Part shown: one piece after another, positions 9,633 through 16,220 of the stretch
Numbering within the stretch: the first letter of the stretch is position 1
Layout of the letters: every line of letters begins with the position of its first letter
Source of the DNA: Micromonospora pallida
Lineage (GTDB): Bacteria > Actinomycetota > Actinomycetes > Mycobacteriales > Micromonosporaceae
DNA length: 64,000 nt
Assembly (NCBI RefSeq): GCF_900090325.1
Contig: NZ_FMHW01000002.1
Coordinates: 1 to 64,000 of the forward strand
Direction: 5' to 3'
Made by a program: the position numbers and the translations under genes
The notes under the pieces: generated by a model
Told to the model about the DNA's origin: nothing
The model's input: only the letters and a program-made list of their open reading frames with translations
Databases searched by the model: none

Positions 9633-9677
9633 CTCATAATCCCTCGGTCACGGGTTCGAGTCCCGTCCGCCCCACCA
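9633..9677 (+). other. attR: 3' remnant of tRNA-Met(CAT)
   Basis: The anticodon loop CTCATAA (9633-9639) is followed by the 3' side of the anticodon stem, the variable loop, a T-arm ACGGG-TTCGAGT-CCCGT, the acceptor 3' strand CCGCCCC, A73 and CCA (9675-9677). The 5' half is missing: no GGGGCGG acceptor strand lies about 75 bp upstream, and the bases before the anticodon loop (ATCGG) do not pair with TCCCT. This is therefore the duplicated 3' end left by site-specific integration, not a working tRNA. Confidence 0.85.
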
Positions 9678-9903
9678 GCCCAGAGGCCACGTGTGATCTT
9701 GGTCTTCCCCTGCTGACGCCAGGAAACCACCCGCCGGCACTTCCTGCGCCACCTGCGCGCCGCCAGCCGGGTGGGGGAGAGCACGCCGGCGGCCCTCGCC
9801 CGTACCCGTCATGATCATCTTGATCTAGCAGTCCTTGCATCCCGGAAGCTCCGACCCGGATATTGGTCGGGCTGGGCGGAGGTGGTTCGGTAGCCTGTTG
9901 TCC

Positions 9904-10050
9904 GTGCGGAGGTTCAAGCTCGGTAAGGTGCCGGTGCGGGTCGCAGTGACCGGCCGCACTGTCGGGCTGCCGCTGTTCGAGTCGATCGAGATCCTCGGAC
10001 GTGAGCGAACCTTGGCTCGCCTGCGAGCCACACTCGACCGCCTCAGCTGA
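9904..10050 (+). pseudogene. C-terminal fragment of glutamyl-tRNA synthetase
   Basis: A 48-codon frame from GTG at 9904 (or from 9835 upstream) reads [20 protein letters not shown] and then [17 protein letters not shown]. This matches the last 45 or so residues of actinobacterial GltX (the RVAVTG...PPLFESxELLGRER motif). The catalytic and most of the anticodon-binding parts are absent. The rest of gltX may have been lost by rearrangement near the att site, or this may be a stand-alone remnant beside argS. No function is expected. Confidence 0.6.
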
Positions 10051-10061
10051 CCCCTTCGCGT

Positions 10062-10150
10062 CCGGCGGATCGATCCGCCGGTAACTGGTCGTCGATCGAT
10101 CCGCTCCCTGAACGATTCCGGAAGATCCGCCTCCCTGCCCGAGGCGGATC
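10062..10150 (+). promoter_or_regulatory. palindromic leader with repeated GGCGGATC motif before argS
   Basis: A perfect 20-bp palindrome centred on GGATCGATCC occupies 10062-10081. A second GATCGATCCGC follows at 10094-10104. A hairpin with a 10-bp stem (GATCCGCCTC / GAGGCGGATC, 10124-10133 and 10141-10150) and a 7-nt loop ends 23 bp before the argS ATG. The GATCCGCC half-site thus recurs several times in either orientation. It may be an attenuator, an operator, or a terminator for the gltX remnant. No T-box motif was seen. Confidence 0.4.
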
Positions 10151-10173
10151 GGAGCGAGATTGGCGTACCTTTC

Positions 10174-11892
10174 ATGGATCTTGAAAAGCTGCTGGCCGAC
10201 CGGCTGGCGCAGGCGTTCTCCGTCGTGGCCGGCGGGCCGGTCGATCCGGTCGTGCGGCGGTCGCAGCACGCGGACTACCAGTCCGATGCCGCCCTGTCCC
10301 TGGCACGTCGGCTCGGCCGCCCGCCCCGGGAGATCGCCACCGAGGTCCTCGGTCAGGCAGAGCTGGCGGACCTCTGCTCGGCTGTGGAGGTGTCCGGTCC
10401 GGGGTTCATCAACCTGACGGTCGCCGACCCGGCTCTCGGCGCGCTGCTGTCGAGGATGGCCGTCGACACCCGGCTCGGCGTCGCGGTGAGCGCCGCTGCC
10501 GAGACGGTGGTCATCGACTACTCGGCGCCGAACGTGGCCAAGGAGATGCACGTGGGGCACCTCCGGTCGACCGTCATCGGTGACGCCGCCGTACGGCTGC
10601 TGGAGTGGCTCGGACACCGGGTGATCAAGGCCAACCACCTGGGCGACTGGGGCACCCCCTTCGGGATGCTCATCGAGCACCTGCTCGACCTGGGCGAGTC
10701 GGAGGCCGCCCACGAACTGTCCGTCGGCGACTTGGACTCGTTCTACAAGGCGGCCAGGGTCAAGTTCGACACCGACGACGCCTTCAAGGAGCGGGCCAGG
10801 CGGCGGGTGGTCGCCCTGCAGAGCGGCGACGAGCTGACCCTACGGCTGTGGCGGCTGCTGGTGGCCGAGTCGGAGGAGTACTTCCTCACCGTCTACGACC
10901 AGCTCGGCGTCCTGCTCACCGAGGAGGACTTCCACGGCGAGAGCTACTACAACGACATGCTCGCTCCGGTGACCGACGAACTGGACCGGCTCGGGCTGCT
11001 GCGGGACAGCGGCGACGCCGCCTGCGTCTTCCCCGAGGGCTTCACGGGGCGCGACGGGCAGCCGTTGCCGATCATCGTGCGTAAGCGCGACGGCGGATAC
11101 GGCTACGGCGCCACCGACCTCGCGGCGATCCGGCACCGGACCCGGGATCTTGGCGCGACCCGACTGCTCTACGTCGTGGGGCTGCCGCAGCGGCAGCACT
11201 TCGAGATGGTGTACGCGGTCGCCCGGCAGGCCGGATGGCTGACCCCGCCAGCGAAGGCCGAACACATCGGCTTCGGCTCGATCCTCGGCTCCGACGGCAA
11301 GATGCTGCGCAGCCGGGCCGGTGGCTCGATCAAACTTGTCGGACTGCTCGACGAGGCCGTGACCAGGGCCGCCGAACTGGCCCGGCAGAAGAACCCCGAC
11401 CTCCCCGAAGCCACCGTCGCCGACGTTGCCCGCGCGGTCGGCATCGGCGCCATCAAGTACGCCGACCTGTCCACCGACCGGATCAAGGACTATGTCTTCG
11501 ACTGGCAACGGATGCTCGCCCTCGACGGCAACACCGCTCCGTACCTGCAGTACGCCCACGCCCGGATCCGGTCCATCTTCCGTCGCGCCGGGATCGAGCA
11601 GTTCACCGCGACCCCGATCTCGATCGTGCACCCAGCCGAACACGCCCTCGCCCTCGAACTGGCCGCGTTCGGCACCGTCGTCACCGGCGTCGAGCAGAAC
11701 CTGGAGTTCCACCGGCTCGCCGGCTACCTGCACACCCTCGCCGCCACCTTCAGCGGCTTCTACGAACACTGCCCGGTCCTGCGCGCCGAGGGCGAGGTGC
11801 GGGACAGCCGGCTGGCGCTGTGCGACCTCACCGCCCGAGTCCTGCACCAGGGCCTGTACCTGCTGGGCATCGCCGCCCCGGACCGCATGTAG
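10174..11892 (+). CDS. argS: arginyl-tRNA synthetase
   Basis: 572 residues, class I aminoacyl-tRNA synthetase charging tRNA-Arg. It has the N-terminal ArgRS add-on domain (1-80), the HIGH box as HVGH at 126-129 (DYSAPNVAKEMHVGHLRST), and the KMSKS position as DGKMLRSRAG. The C-terminal DALR anticodon-binding domain contains YLQYAHARIRSIFRR. Length is normal for the family. The ATG has only a weak ribosome binding site (GGAGCGAG, about 14 bp upstream) and is preceded by strong hairpins. Whether this is the only argS of the genome or a second copy cannot be told from the window. Confidence 0.93.
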   Translation: MDLEKLLADRLAQAFSVVAGGPVDPVVRRSQHADYQSDAALSLARRLGRPPREIATEVLGQAELADLCSAVEVSGPGFINLTVADPALGALLSRMAVDTRLGVAVSAAAETVVIDYSAPNVAKEMHVGHLRSTVIGDAAVRLLEWLGHRVIKANHLGDWGTPFGMLIEHLLDLGESEAAHELSVGDLDSFYKAARVKFDTDDAFKERARRRVVALQSGDELTLRLWRLLVAESEEYFLTVYDQLGVLLTEEDFHGESYYNDMLAPVTDELDRLGLLRDSGDAACVFPEGFTGRDGQPLPIIVRKRDGGYGYGATDLAAIRHRTRDLGATRLLYVVGLPQRQHFEMVYAVARQAGWLTPPAKAEHIGFGSILGSDGKMLRSRAGGSIKLVGLLDEAVTRAAELARQKNPDLPEATVADVARAVGIGAIKYADLSTDRIKDYVFDWQRMLALDGNTAPYLQYAHARIRSIFRRAGIEQFTATPISIVHPAEHALALELAAFGTVVTGVEQNLEFHRLAGYLHTLAATFSGFYEHCPVLRAEGEVRDSRLALCDLTARVLHQGLYLLGIAAPDRM

Positions 11893-11902
11893 CCATCGAA
11901 GC

Positions 11903-12466
11903 TCAGGACGCTGGCTTAGGCCCGTGGTTACCGTCGTAGTCGCCCAGATTCACGGACGACAACCGGCCGTCCCAGCTGTCCCAGTACGCCTGCTTCTTCG
12001 AGCCCCAGTAGTAGTTGCGGTATCCCAGCAGTTCGCCAAAGCCCTCATGGCGTTCGACGCTGTCGGGTGTCCCGAACGCGGTAAGGAACTGCTCGTACGA
12101 CCGCAGCGAACTGAAGTAGGCCAGCGCGCCCCGCTCCGCGCCGTACAACGCGAAGCCGACCACCCTTCCACCCGCGATCTTGTAGCTGACTTTGTCAGCA
12201 GTGTGCAGCATGCCGTGATCGTCGATGACGCTGGCGACTACCTCGTCGAGAGTGAGCCGCTGGCCGTCTGCGCCGTAGTATTCGGCTTCGATGCCGGTGC
12301 CGCTCTTCCCCCTGTGAACGATCGGGGAGAGGGTGACCTGTTCGATCCGCTCTCGGTCGATGGAGTCAGCTGCGTTCGATCCGTAGCGAATCCCGGCGAG
12401 GGTCAGCGTCCGGAGATCAAGGACGGGCTGGGCAAGGACATCGAGGCTGTCCAGGATCTCGATCAC
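11903..12466 (-). CDS. hypothetical protein
   Basis: About 187 residues if started at GTG 12466 (VIEILDSLDVLAQPVLDLRT); the frame is open further upstream, to the region of the neighbouring gene start, so the start is uncertain. It contains AGIRYGSNAADSIDRERIEQ, EAEYYGADGQRLTLDEVVAS and YEQFLTAFGTPDSVERHEGF, a soluble mixed alpha/beta protein without signal peptide or membrane span. No family is recognised. It converges on argS with stops only about ten bases apart. Confidence 0.55.
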   Translation of the reverse strand: MIEILDSLDVLAQPVLDLRTLTLAGIRYGSNAADSIDRERIEQVTLSPIVHRGKSGTGIEAEYYGADGQRLTLDEVVASVIDDHGMLHTADKVSYKIAGGRVVGFALYGAERGALAYFSSLRSYEQFLTAFGTPDSVERHEGFGELLGYRNYYWGSKKQAYWDSWDGRLSSVNLGDYDGNHGPKPAS

Positions 12467-12635
12467 CGGACCAAGATAGCGATGGCATACAGCCGAGACT
12501 GCCCGCAACGTCGCTGGAGGGACGCTGCCCGAGCCGCTGTCCGCTGTCCGCCGGTCGGCAGTTGCGCGGCGAAACCCGGTCGTCTGCCGTGGACGCTCGC
12601 TGGTAGCGTCCTGGCCGTCTGAAGGGAAGATCGGC

Positions 12636-13367
12636 ATGGCCAAGCTCAACCAGATCATCGCGGTCACCAAGGGCGTGAAGGCCCAGACCACCCGGGAGTT
12701 CGTCGACGCCCAGCGCAACATCCAGAAGGCGCCGATGCTGTCCGGCATCTCCCGCAGCTACCAGCCGAAGGACGAGGAGGGTGAGCAGCTTCCGCCGGAG
12801 TCCACCCGGGTCCAGGTGTCGGCCACCGACGTGATCGGCGACGTGTCCAAGTCGCTGACCCGGCTCTTCGACCTCGTCCTCACCCAGGACGTCGCGAACA
12901 CCCGGGCCAAGGCCGACGTGGTGGTGGACGGCCGGACGATCCTCGCCGACGTGCCGGTCACGTACCTGCTCTTCCTCGAGAAGCAGCTTGTCGACCTGTA
13001 CGCCTTCGTCGACAAGCTGCCCGTGCTGGACCCGGCCGAGACCTGGACGTTCAACGACGCCGCCGGGGCGTACGCCTCCGACCCGGTGAAGACGGTGCGC
13101 AGCCGCAAGGTGATGCGCAACCACGTCAAGGCCGAGGCGACCGAGAAGCACCCCGCCCAGGTGGAGGTGTACACCGAGGACGTCCCGGTCGGCTATTGGA
13201 CGACCGTGAAGCTCTCCGGCGCCCTGCCCGCCACCCGGGTCAAGGAGTTGCGCGAGCGGGTGGCCAAGCTCCAGCAGGCCGTCAAGTTCGCCCGCGAGCA
13301 GGCCAACATGACCGAGGTGGAGGACCAGAAGGCCGGTGAGCGGGTGTTCGGCTACCTGTTCGGGTAG
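12636..13367 (+). CDS. uncharacterised conserved actinobacterial protein preceding two Y-like RNAs
   Basis: 243 residues from ATG at 12636, with a good ribosome binding site (AAGGGAAG). It begins MAKLNQIIAVTKGVKAQTTR. Other notable stretches are GISRSYQPKDEEGEQLPPES, LLFLEKQLVDLYAFVDKLPV, HVKAEATEKHPAQVEVYTED and a C-terminal helix (KELRERVAKLQQAVKFAREQ) ending VFGYLFG. It is soluble and highly charged, with no signal or membrane helix. From memory this resembles a family called DUF7873, which has no known function; that name needs checking. Two hairpins, two permuted-tRNA RNAs and a terminator follow its stop with no other gene between, so protein and RNAs probably share a transcript and may form a ribonucleoprotein. 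Confidence 0.8.
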   Translation: MAKLNQIIAVTKGVKAQTTREFVDAQRNIQKAPMLSGISRSYQPKDEEGEQLPPESTRVQVSATDVIGDVSKSLTRLFDLVLTQDVANTRAKADVVVDGRTILADVPVTYLLFLEKQLVDLYAFVDKLPVLDPAETWTFNDAAGAYASDPVKTVRSRKVMRNHVKAEATEKHPAQVEVYTEDVPVGYWTTVKLSGALPATRVKELRERVAKLQQAVKFAREQANMTEVEDQKAGERVFGYLFG

Positions 13368-13377
13368 CCTCGAAGAC

Positions 13378-13415
13378 TCCCTCCGTGGGAGCGCGGAGGG
13401 ACGCGCGAGAGCGCG
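13378..13415 (+). other. two hairpins between the 243-aa gene and the Y-like RNAs
   Basis: TCCCTCCG (13378-13385) pairs with CGGAGGGA (13394-13401), directly followed by CGCGC-GAGA-GCGCG (13402-13415), a 5-bp stem with a GAGA tetraloop. They start eleven bases after the stop codon and end six bases before the first RNA. There is no T-run, so they are more likely a processing signal or part of the RNA than a terminator. Confidence 0.5.
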
Positions 13416-13420
13416 AAGAA

Positions 13421-13557
13421 GCTGAGACTGAAACGTCAGACTGAGCGGGACGTGTCCAGTGCAGGTTCGACTCCTGCCCCCGGCTCCCGAGCCGGGGTAG
13501 CCCAATTGGTAGAGGCAGGCCGCCCCTTCAAGTTCAGACTCTCGCTCCAGACTCAGC
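13421..13557 (+). ncRNA. YrlA-type Y-like RNA, copy 1 (circularly permuted tRNA module)
   Basis: The outer stem is GCTGAG-A-CTG (13421-13430) with CAG-A-CTCAGC (13548-13557), plus GAGCG (13443-13447) with CGCTC (13543-13547). Inside is a complete tRNA elbow in permuted order: T-arm GCAGG-TTCGACT-CCTGC (13461-13477), acceptor-like 3' strand CCCCGGC (13478-13484), loop TCCCGA, 5' strand GCCGGGG (13491-13497), TA at positions 8-9, and D-arm GCC-CAATTGGTAGA-GGC (13500-13516). The outer stem takes the place of the anticodon arm. This is the architecture known for bacterial YrlA RNAs, partners of Ro60-like proteins. Confidence 0.8.
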
Positions 13558-13570
13558 ATTACCGCCGATC

Positions 13571-13706
13571 GTCGGATGGAGCAGCCGTGGTTGGGCTCGT
13601 TCAGTGCAGGTTCGAATCCTGCCCGCGCCTCTCAGCATGGCGCGGTAGCCCAATGGTAGAGGCGACGAACGTTTAGATTGATTCCACGGCTTTAAACGCG
13701 TCCGAC
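13571..13706 (+). ncRNA. YrlA-type Y-like RNA, copy 2 (circularly permuted tRNA module)
   Basis: The outer stem has three helices: GTCGGA (13571-13576) with TCCGAC (13701-13706), GCCGTGG (13584-13590) with CCACGGC (13684-13690), and CGTTC (13598-13602) with GAACG (13667-13671). The tRNA-like module is T-arm GCAGG-TTCGAAT-CCTGC (13606-13622), acceptor-like CCGCGCC (13623-13629) with GGCGCGG (13639-13645) closing a 9-nt loop, TA, and D-arm GCC-CAATGGTAGA-GGC (13648-13663). Its stem sequences differ from copy 1 but pairing is kept, which supports selection on structure. Length (136 nt) is nearly that of copy 1 (137 nt). Confidence 0.82.
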
Positions 13707-13727
13707 GTGCGACTTGGGCGGAAACCT

Positions 13728-13759
13728 GGAACCCCCGGCTTGGGTAGGCCGGGGGTTCC
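13728..13759 (+). terminator. intrinsic terminator of the Y-like RNA unit
   Basis: A 12-bp perfect stem GGAACCCCCGGC (13728-13739) / GCCGGGGGTTCC (13748-13759) with an 8-nt loop, followed by CCTTTCCC. It lies 22 bases after the second RNA and probably ends the transcript that begins with the 243-aa gene. Confidence 0.75.
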
Positions 13760-13787
13760 CCTTTCCCGGCCGCGCCTTCCCCTCCAT

Positions 13788-13834
13788 CGCCGAAATTGCG
13801 GTATCCCCGTCACCCGGATGCCGCAATTTCGGCG
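13788..13834. repeat. 14-bp perfect inverted repeat with 19-nt spacer
   Basis: CGCCGAAATTGCGG (13788-13801) and CCGCAATTTCGGCG (13821-13834) are exact inverted copies around a 19-nt spacer. It sits between the RNA terminator and the first SUKH gene. It is more AT-rich than its surroundings, lacks a T-run, and could be a REP/MITE-like repeat or an operator for the SUKH genes. Confidence 0.55.
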
Positions 13835-13922
13835 GAACCGCTGGGTGGTGGTCCAGGTGACCGAAGCCGCGCCGCCTGCCAGACACCATATCCAACCCGG
13901 CTGGACTTTTTGGGCACGGTGA

Positions 13923-14444
13923 ATGATGTTCAACGCTGAGTCGTTTCGTCAGGTGGTGGCACAACCTAGTCGCGCAGCAACAGCGGTGGACTGGGGTGTA
14001 ATCGAGTCTCGAATGGGGGTTTCGCTCCCGTCGGACTATAAGTGGTTGGTCGAAAATTACGGCCCCGGCTCATTCGGGGGATTCTTCTATGTCTTCTGCC
14101 CCCATTCCTCTCGTAAGGGAGTGGACTTGGAATGCCAGTATGGGCGCACTAATTGGGCGCTGGAATACTTGACTGAGAGGGGGTGCTCGCTTCCGAGGCG
14201 GCCTGCTGAATTGTTATCCTTTGGTCGCTCTGAGAACGGTGATGTGGCCTATTGGGTGATGGGGCGGCGCGATGAGCCGGATCGGTGGAGCGTTGCGTTG
14301 GGGGAGCCTCGCGGTCCGCTCTGGGAAGAGTATGACGGCGGGATGGTGGAATGGCTGGAGGCCGTTCTTTCTCGTCGTGTTCGAATGAACATATTCCCTA
14401 AGGACTTTCCTCGGCGGGTAGTTTGCTTTAATCCACTCACCTAA
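13923..14444 (+). CDS. SMI1/KNR4 (SUKH) family immunity-like protein
   Basis: 173 residues (ATG 13923 or 13926). It has the SUKH fold signature: IESRMGVSLPSDYKWLVENY, GPGSFGGFFYVFCPH, ELLSFGRSENGDVAYWVMG and MVEWLEAVLSRRVRM. SUKH proteins are usually immunity partners of polymorphic toxins, but no toxin gene is adjacent. Codon use is more AT-rich than in neighbouring genes, suggesting recent transfer. A paralogue follows at 14623. Confidence 0.8.
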   Translation: MMFNAESFRQVVAQPSRAATAVDWGVIESRMGVSLPSDYKWLVENYGPGSFGGFFYVFCPHSSRKGVDLECQYGRTNWALEYLTERGCSLPRRPAELLSFGRSENGDVAYWVMGRRDEPDRWSVALGEPRGPLWEEYDGGMVEWLEAVLSRRVRMNIFPKDFPRRVVCFNPLT

Positions 14445-14622
14445 TGGATATCCACGATAGCGTGGGGTCAAGGTGGGTTGCGTGCCATCTGACCGGGGGT
14501 CACGCTATCGCCCTAGTGCGACATCTAACCTTCTTAGCTGCCGGAGGGATGCCTTGAAAGTGGAGGTGCTTCCTTGGCTGATGGTCGGAAGGAATAATGT
14601 CTGGCGTTGGAGATGAGGACTG

Positions 14623-15198
14623 GTGACCAAGTCTCAAGAGCTGCTGGCGGTTATCCCGCCGCCAATAGGCCGCTCTTCCCGCTTCGACCTCTGGAGCGAG
14701 CTTGAGCGCCGGCTGGGATTCGCCGTGCCGCAGGACTACACGTGGCTCGTCGACGCCTACGGCCCGGGCTGCTTCGATGGTTTCTTGCACGTGCTGCAGC
14801 CCAAGTCCCGATTCGAGCCAATCCGCATAGGCTCCTTTGGGGAAAAGTACCGCGAGCGGATCAAGGCTCAGATCGAAACGGGAAGGACGATTCGGCACGC
14901 TCCTGAACAGCTGCAGCCAGTTGCTCGGACTGAGGACGGCGACGTCATCTCGTGGGTAATGATGCCAGCCGAACACTCGGCCTCTTGGGGTCTAACGATT
15001 AACAATCCGAGCCGATCGGAGTGGTTGAGCTTCGAGGGCGGGATTGCATCATTTCTCCATGCAGTCTTTGTCGATGGACTGCGAATGTCCTTCTTTCCCG
15101 AAGGCTTTCCTTCGAGCAGTCCGGCGTTTGAGATCTATCCCTCGGTTGATGGCGAGTGCGACGAGTCGGGTCTCCGGACCGTTCGCTCAGTTCGTTGA
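14623..15198 (+). CDS. SMI1/KNR4 (SUKH) family immunity-like protein, second copy
   Basis: 191 residues from GTG 14623. The same SUKH pattern as its neighbour: LERRLGFAVPQDYTWLVDAY, GPGCFDGFLHVLQ, VARTEDGDVISWVMMP and FEGGIASFLHAVFVDGLRM. The two proteins are clearly related but diverged, as in arrays of immunity genes that collect protection against different effectors. No toxin, no WXG100 or Rhs gene is nearby. The role is inferred from the family alone. Confidence 0.8.
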   Translation: MTKSQELLAVIPPPIGRSSRFDLWSELERRLGFAVPQDYTWLVDAYGPGCFDGFLHVLQPKSRFEPIRIGSFGEKYRERIKAQIETGRTIRHAPEQLQPVARTEDGDVISWVMMPAEHSASWGLTINNPSRSEWLSFEGGIASFLHAVFVDGLRMSFFPEGFPSSSPAFEIYPSVDGECDESGLRTVRSVR

Positions 15199-15753
15199 GG
15201 AGTCCGCGTATGGACGCTAGTGGGGCCTTGGAGGTCCAGGAGATTCTAGAGGTGCTTCAGGGCGTACCGTGTGCATTGTTCGCTGTATGGCGGGCGTTGT
15301 CAGGCCGGAGGACCGTGTCGGGACGGGCTCGACGACTATTGAGTGCCTAGCGGCGGATGTTCCGGCCCGTATTTCGGCGATTTGGTTTTCCGTGAGGCGT
15401 GCAGTGTTATTGAATCCTCCGATGTCTGCGAAGGTGAAAATGGTTGGTGATGTCGGGGGTGATGTGTGTGTCGGCCAACGGTTGTATACTTTCGAACCCC
15501 ATCCGCAAATGGGACCGCAACCGGATTTTTGATTTCTGGTTGATGGCCATGGGTGTCTATGGGGTGCGTGGTCGGGGCTTGGCGGTCTACTGCCCGCCAG
15601 TCGCGCTGTCCGGGTAAGTCTGGTCCCGCCACCACGTCGAGGTCCATCCGATGGAGGCTCTGCCGCCTGCGCAGTCGCAGCCCATCCGTGCTCCGTGCCG
15701 TTTGCTTGTAAGGGTCGGTGGGGTCCCGCAGCGGGCACCCTGGGTCGTCCGAG
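15199..15753. other. intergenic region without a convincing gene
   Basis: About 550 bases with lower GC. Short frames exist (for example 46 codons from ATG 15210 beginning MDASGALEVQEILEVL, and 87 codons from 15269), but codon bias is poor and no motif is recognised. The first could be the start of a decayed gene following the SUKH pair. Confidence 0.4.
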
Positions 15754-16008
15754 TTAGTCGGCCTCGACTCCGCCGGCTCGCAGGATCTGCCGAACCCGCT
15801 CGCGGGTGTATCCAGTCGCCCGCACGATGTCGACCTGGCGCATGCCGTTCCGGGCCGCCGCGACGATCGCATCGGCGAGACGTGCCCGGGCCGTGACCAC
15901 GTCGGTCTTCGCGGCGGCGACGATCCGGTCGGCTTCCGCCTGCGCGTCGGTGACTGCTGCCCGCGCGTCCTCGTATGCCCTGACCGCTGCTGTCAGGTCG
16001 TCTGCCAC
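15754..16008 (-). CDS. small coiled-coil plus helix-turn-helix protein
   Basis: 84 residues from GTG 16008 (MADDLTAAVRAYEDARAAVT); an upstream TTG at 16065 is open but less likely. An Ala/Glu-rich coiled coil (YEDARAAVTDAQAEADRIVA) leads into a C-terminal helix-turn-helix, RNGMRQVDIVRATGYTRERVR, like sigma-70 region 4 or transposase-type HTHs. Small proteins of this layout are common in actinobacterial accessory DNA. TTGGCCAAATC is repeated 25 bp apart just upstream (16033 and 16058), possibly its own operator. Confidence 0.65.
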   Translation of the reverse strand: MADDLTAAVRAYEDARAAVTDAQAEADRIVAAAKTDVVTARARLADAIVAAARNGMRQVDIVRATGYTRERVRQILRAGGVEAD

Positions 16009-16220
16009 CCCCCGATCGTTCCACCATCGATCTTGGCCAAATCCATCCGCTAGACGGTTGGCCAAATCATGCTGACTTTATTTGGCTTACTGCGTAAGCG
16101 TGTATTTGGCTTTGATGGTGCTCCAGGTTGGCATTCCGCAGAGTCCGGGCATGCCGGGGACGTCTGGCGAGGAGGCATGGTGATCACGGGATTCGTTCCA
16201 GGCAGCACCACCGACGGGCG

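Larger units (their letters stand above)
1..9677. mobile_element. integrated element (AICE- or prophage-like), right-hand portion
   Basis: The segment carries a tyrosine integrase next to a 3' tRNA remnant (9633-9677), a divergent XRE regulator, two excisionase-like HTH genes and a leftward run of tightly overlapping genes including a P-loop ATPase, a UvrD-like helicase and a GGDEF protein. This organisation fits actinomycete integrative elements. The remnant reads on the + strand with its 3' end at 9677, so the restored tRNA-Met gene and the left end should lie left of base 1. No TraB-like translocase, replication initiator or phage structural gene is visible here, so conjugative element versus phage satellite cannot be decided. 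Confidence 0.8.

Noticed and set aside
9601..9677. A complete tRNA-Met gene
   Set aside because: No 5' acceptor strand or D-arm is present and the 5' side of the anticodon stem does not pair, so only a 3' remnant exists.
1..9677. Insertion sequence or transposon
   Set aside because: No transposase motif or terminal inverted repeats were found; the integrase/tRNA remnant shows a site-specific element.
9530..9784. Minus-strand frame of 84 codons including GGADGTRTRD
   Set aside because: This peptide is the usual antisense translation of a tRNA 3' end and not a gene.
10051..10173. T-box riboswitch before argS
   Set aside because: No T-box bulge sequence or specifier loop was found; only palindromes of the same half-site.
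13452..13676. Open frame of 74 codons over the RNA region (GVAQLVEAGRP, QCRFESCP)
   Set aside because: It is the translation of the two tRNA-like modules; such peptides arise wherever tRNA sequence is read as protein. The RNA structures explain the conservation.
15210..15350. 46-codon ORF after the second SUKH gene
   Set aside because: Poor codon bias, no motif and no clear continuation; kept as part of the non-coding interval.
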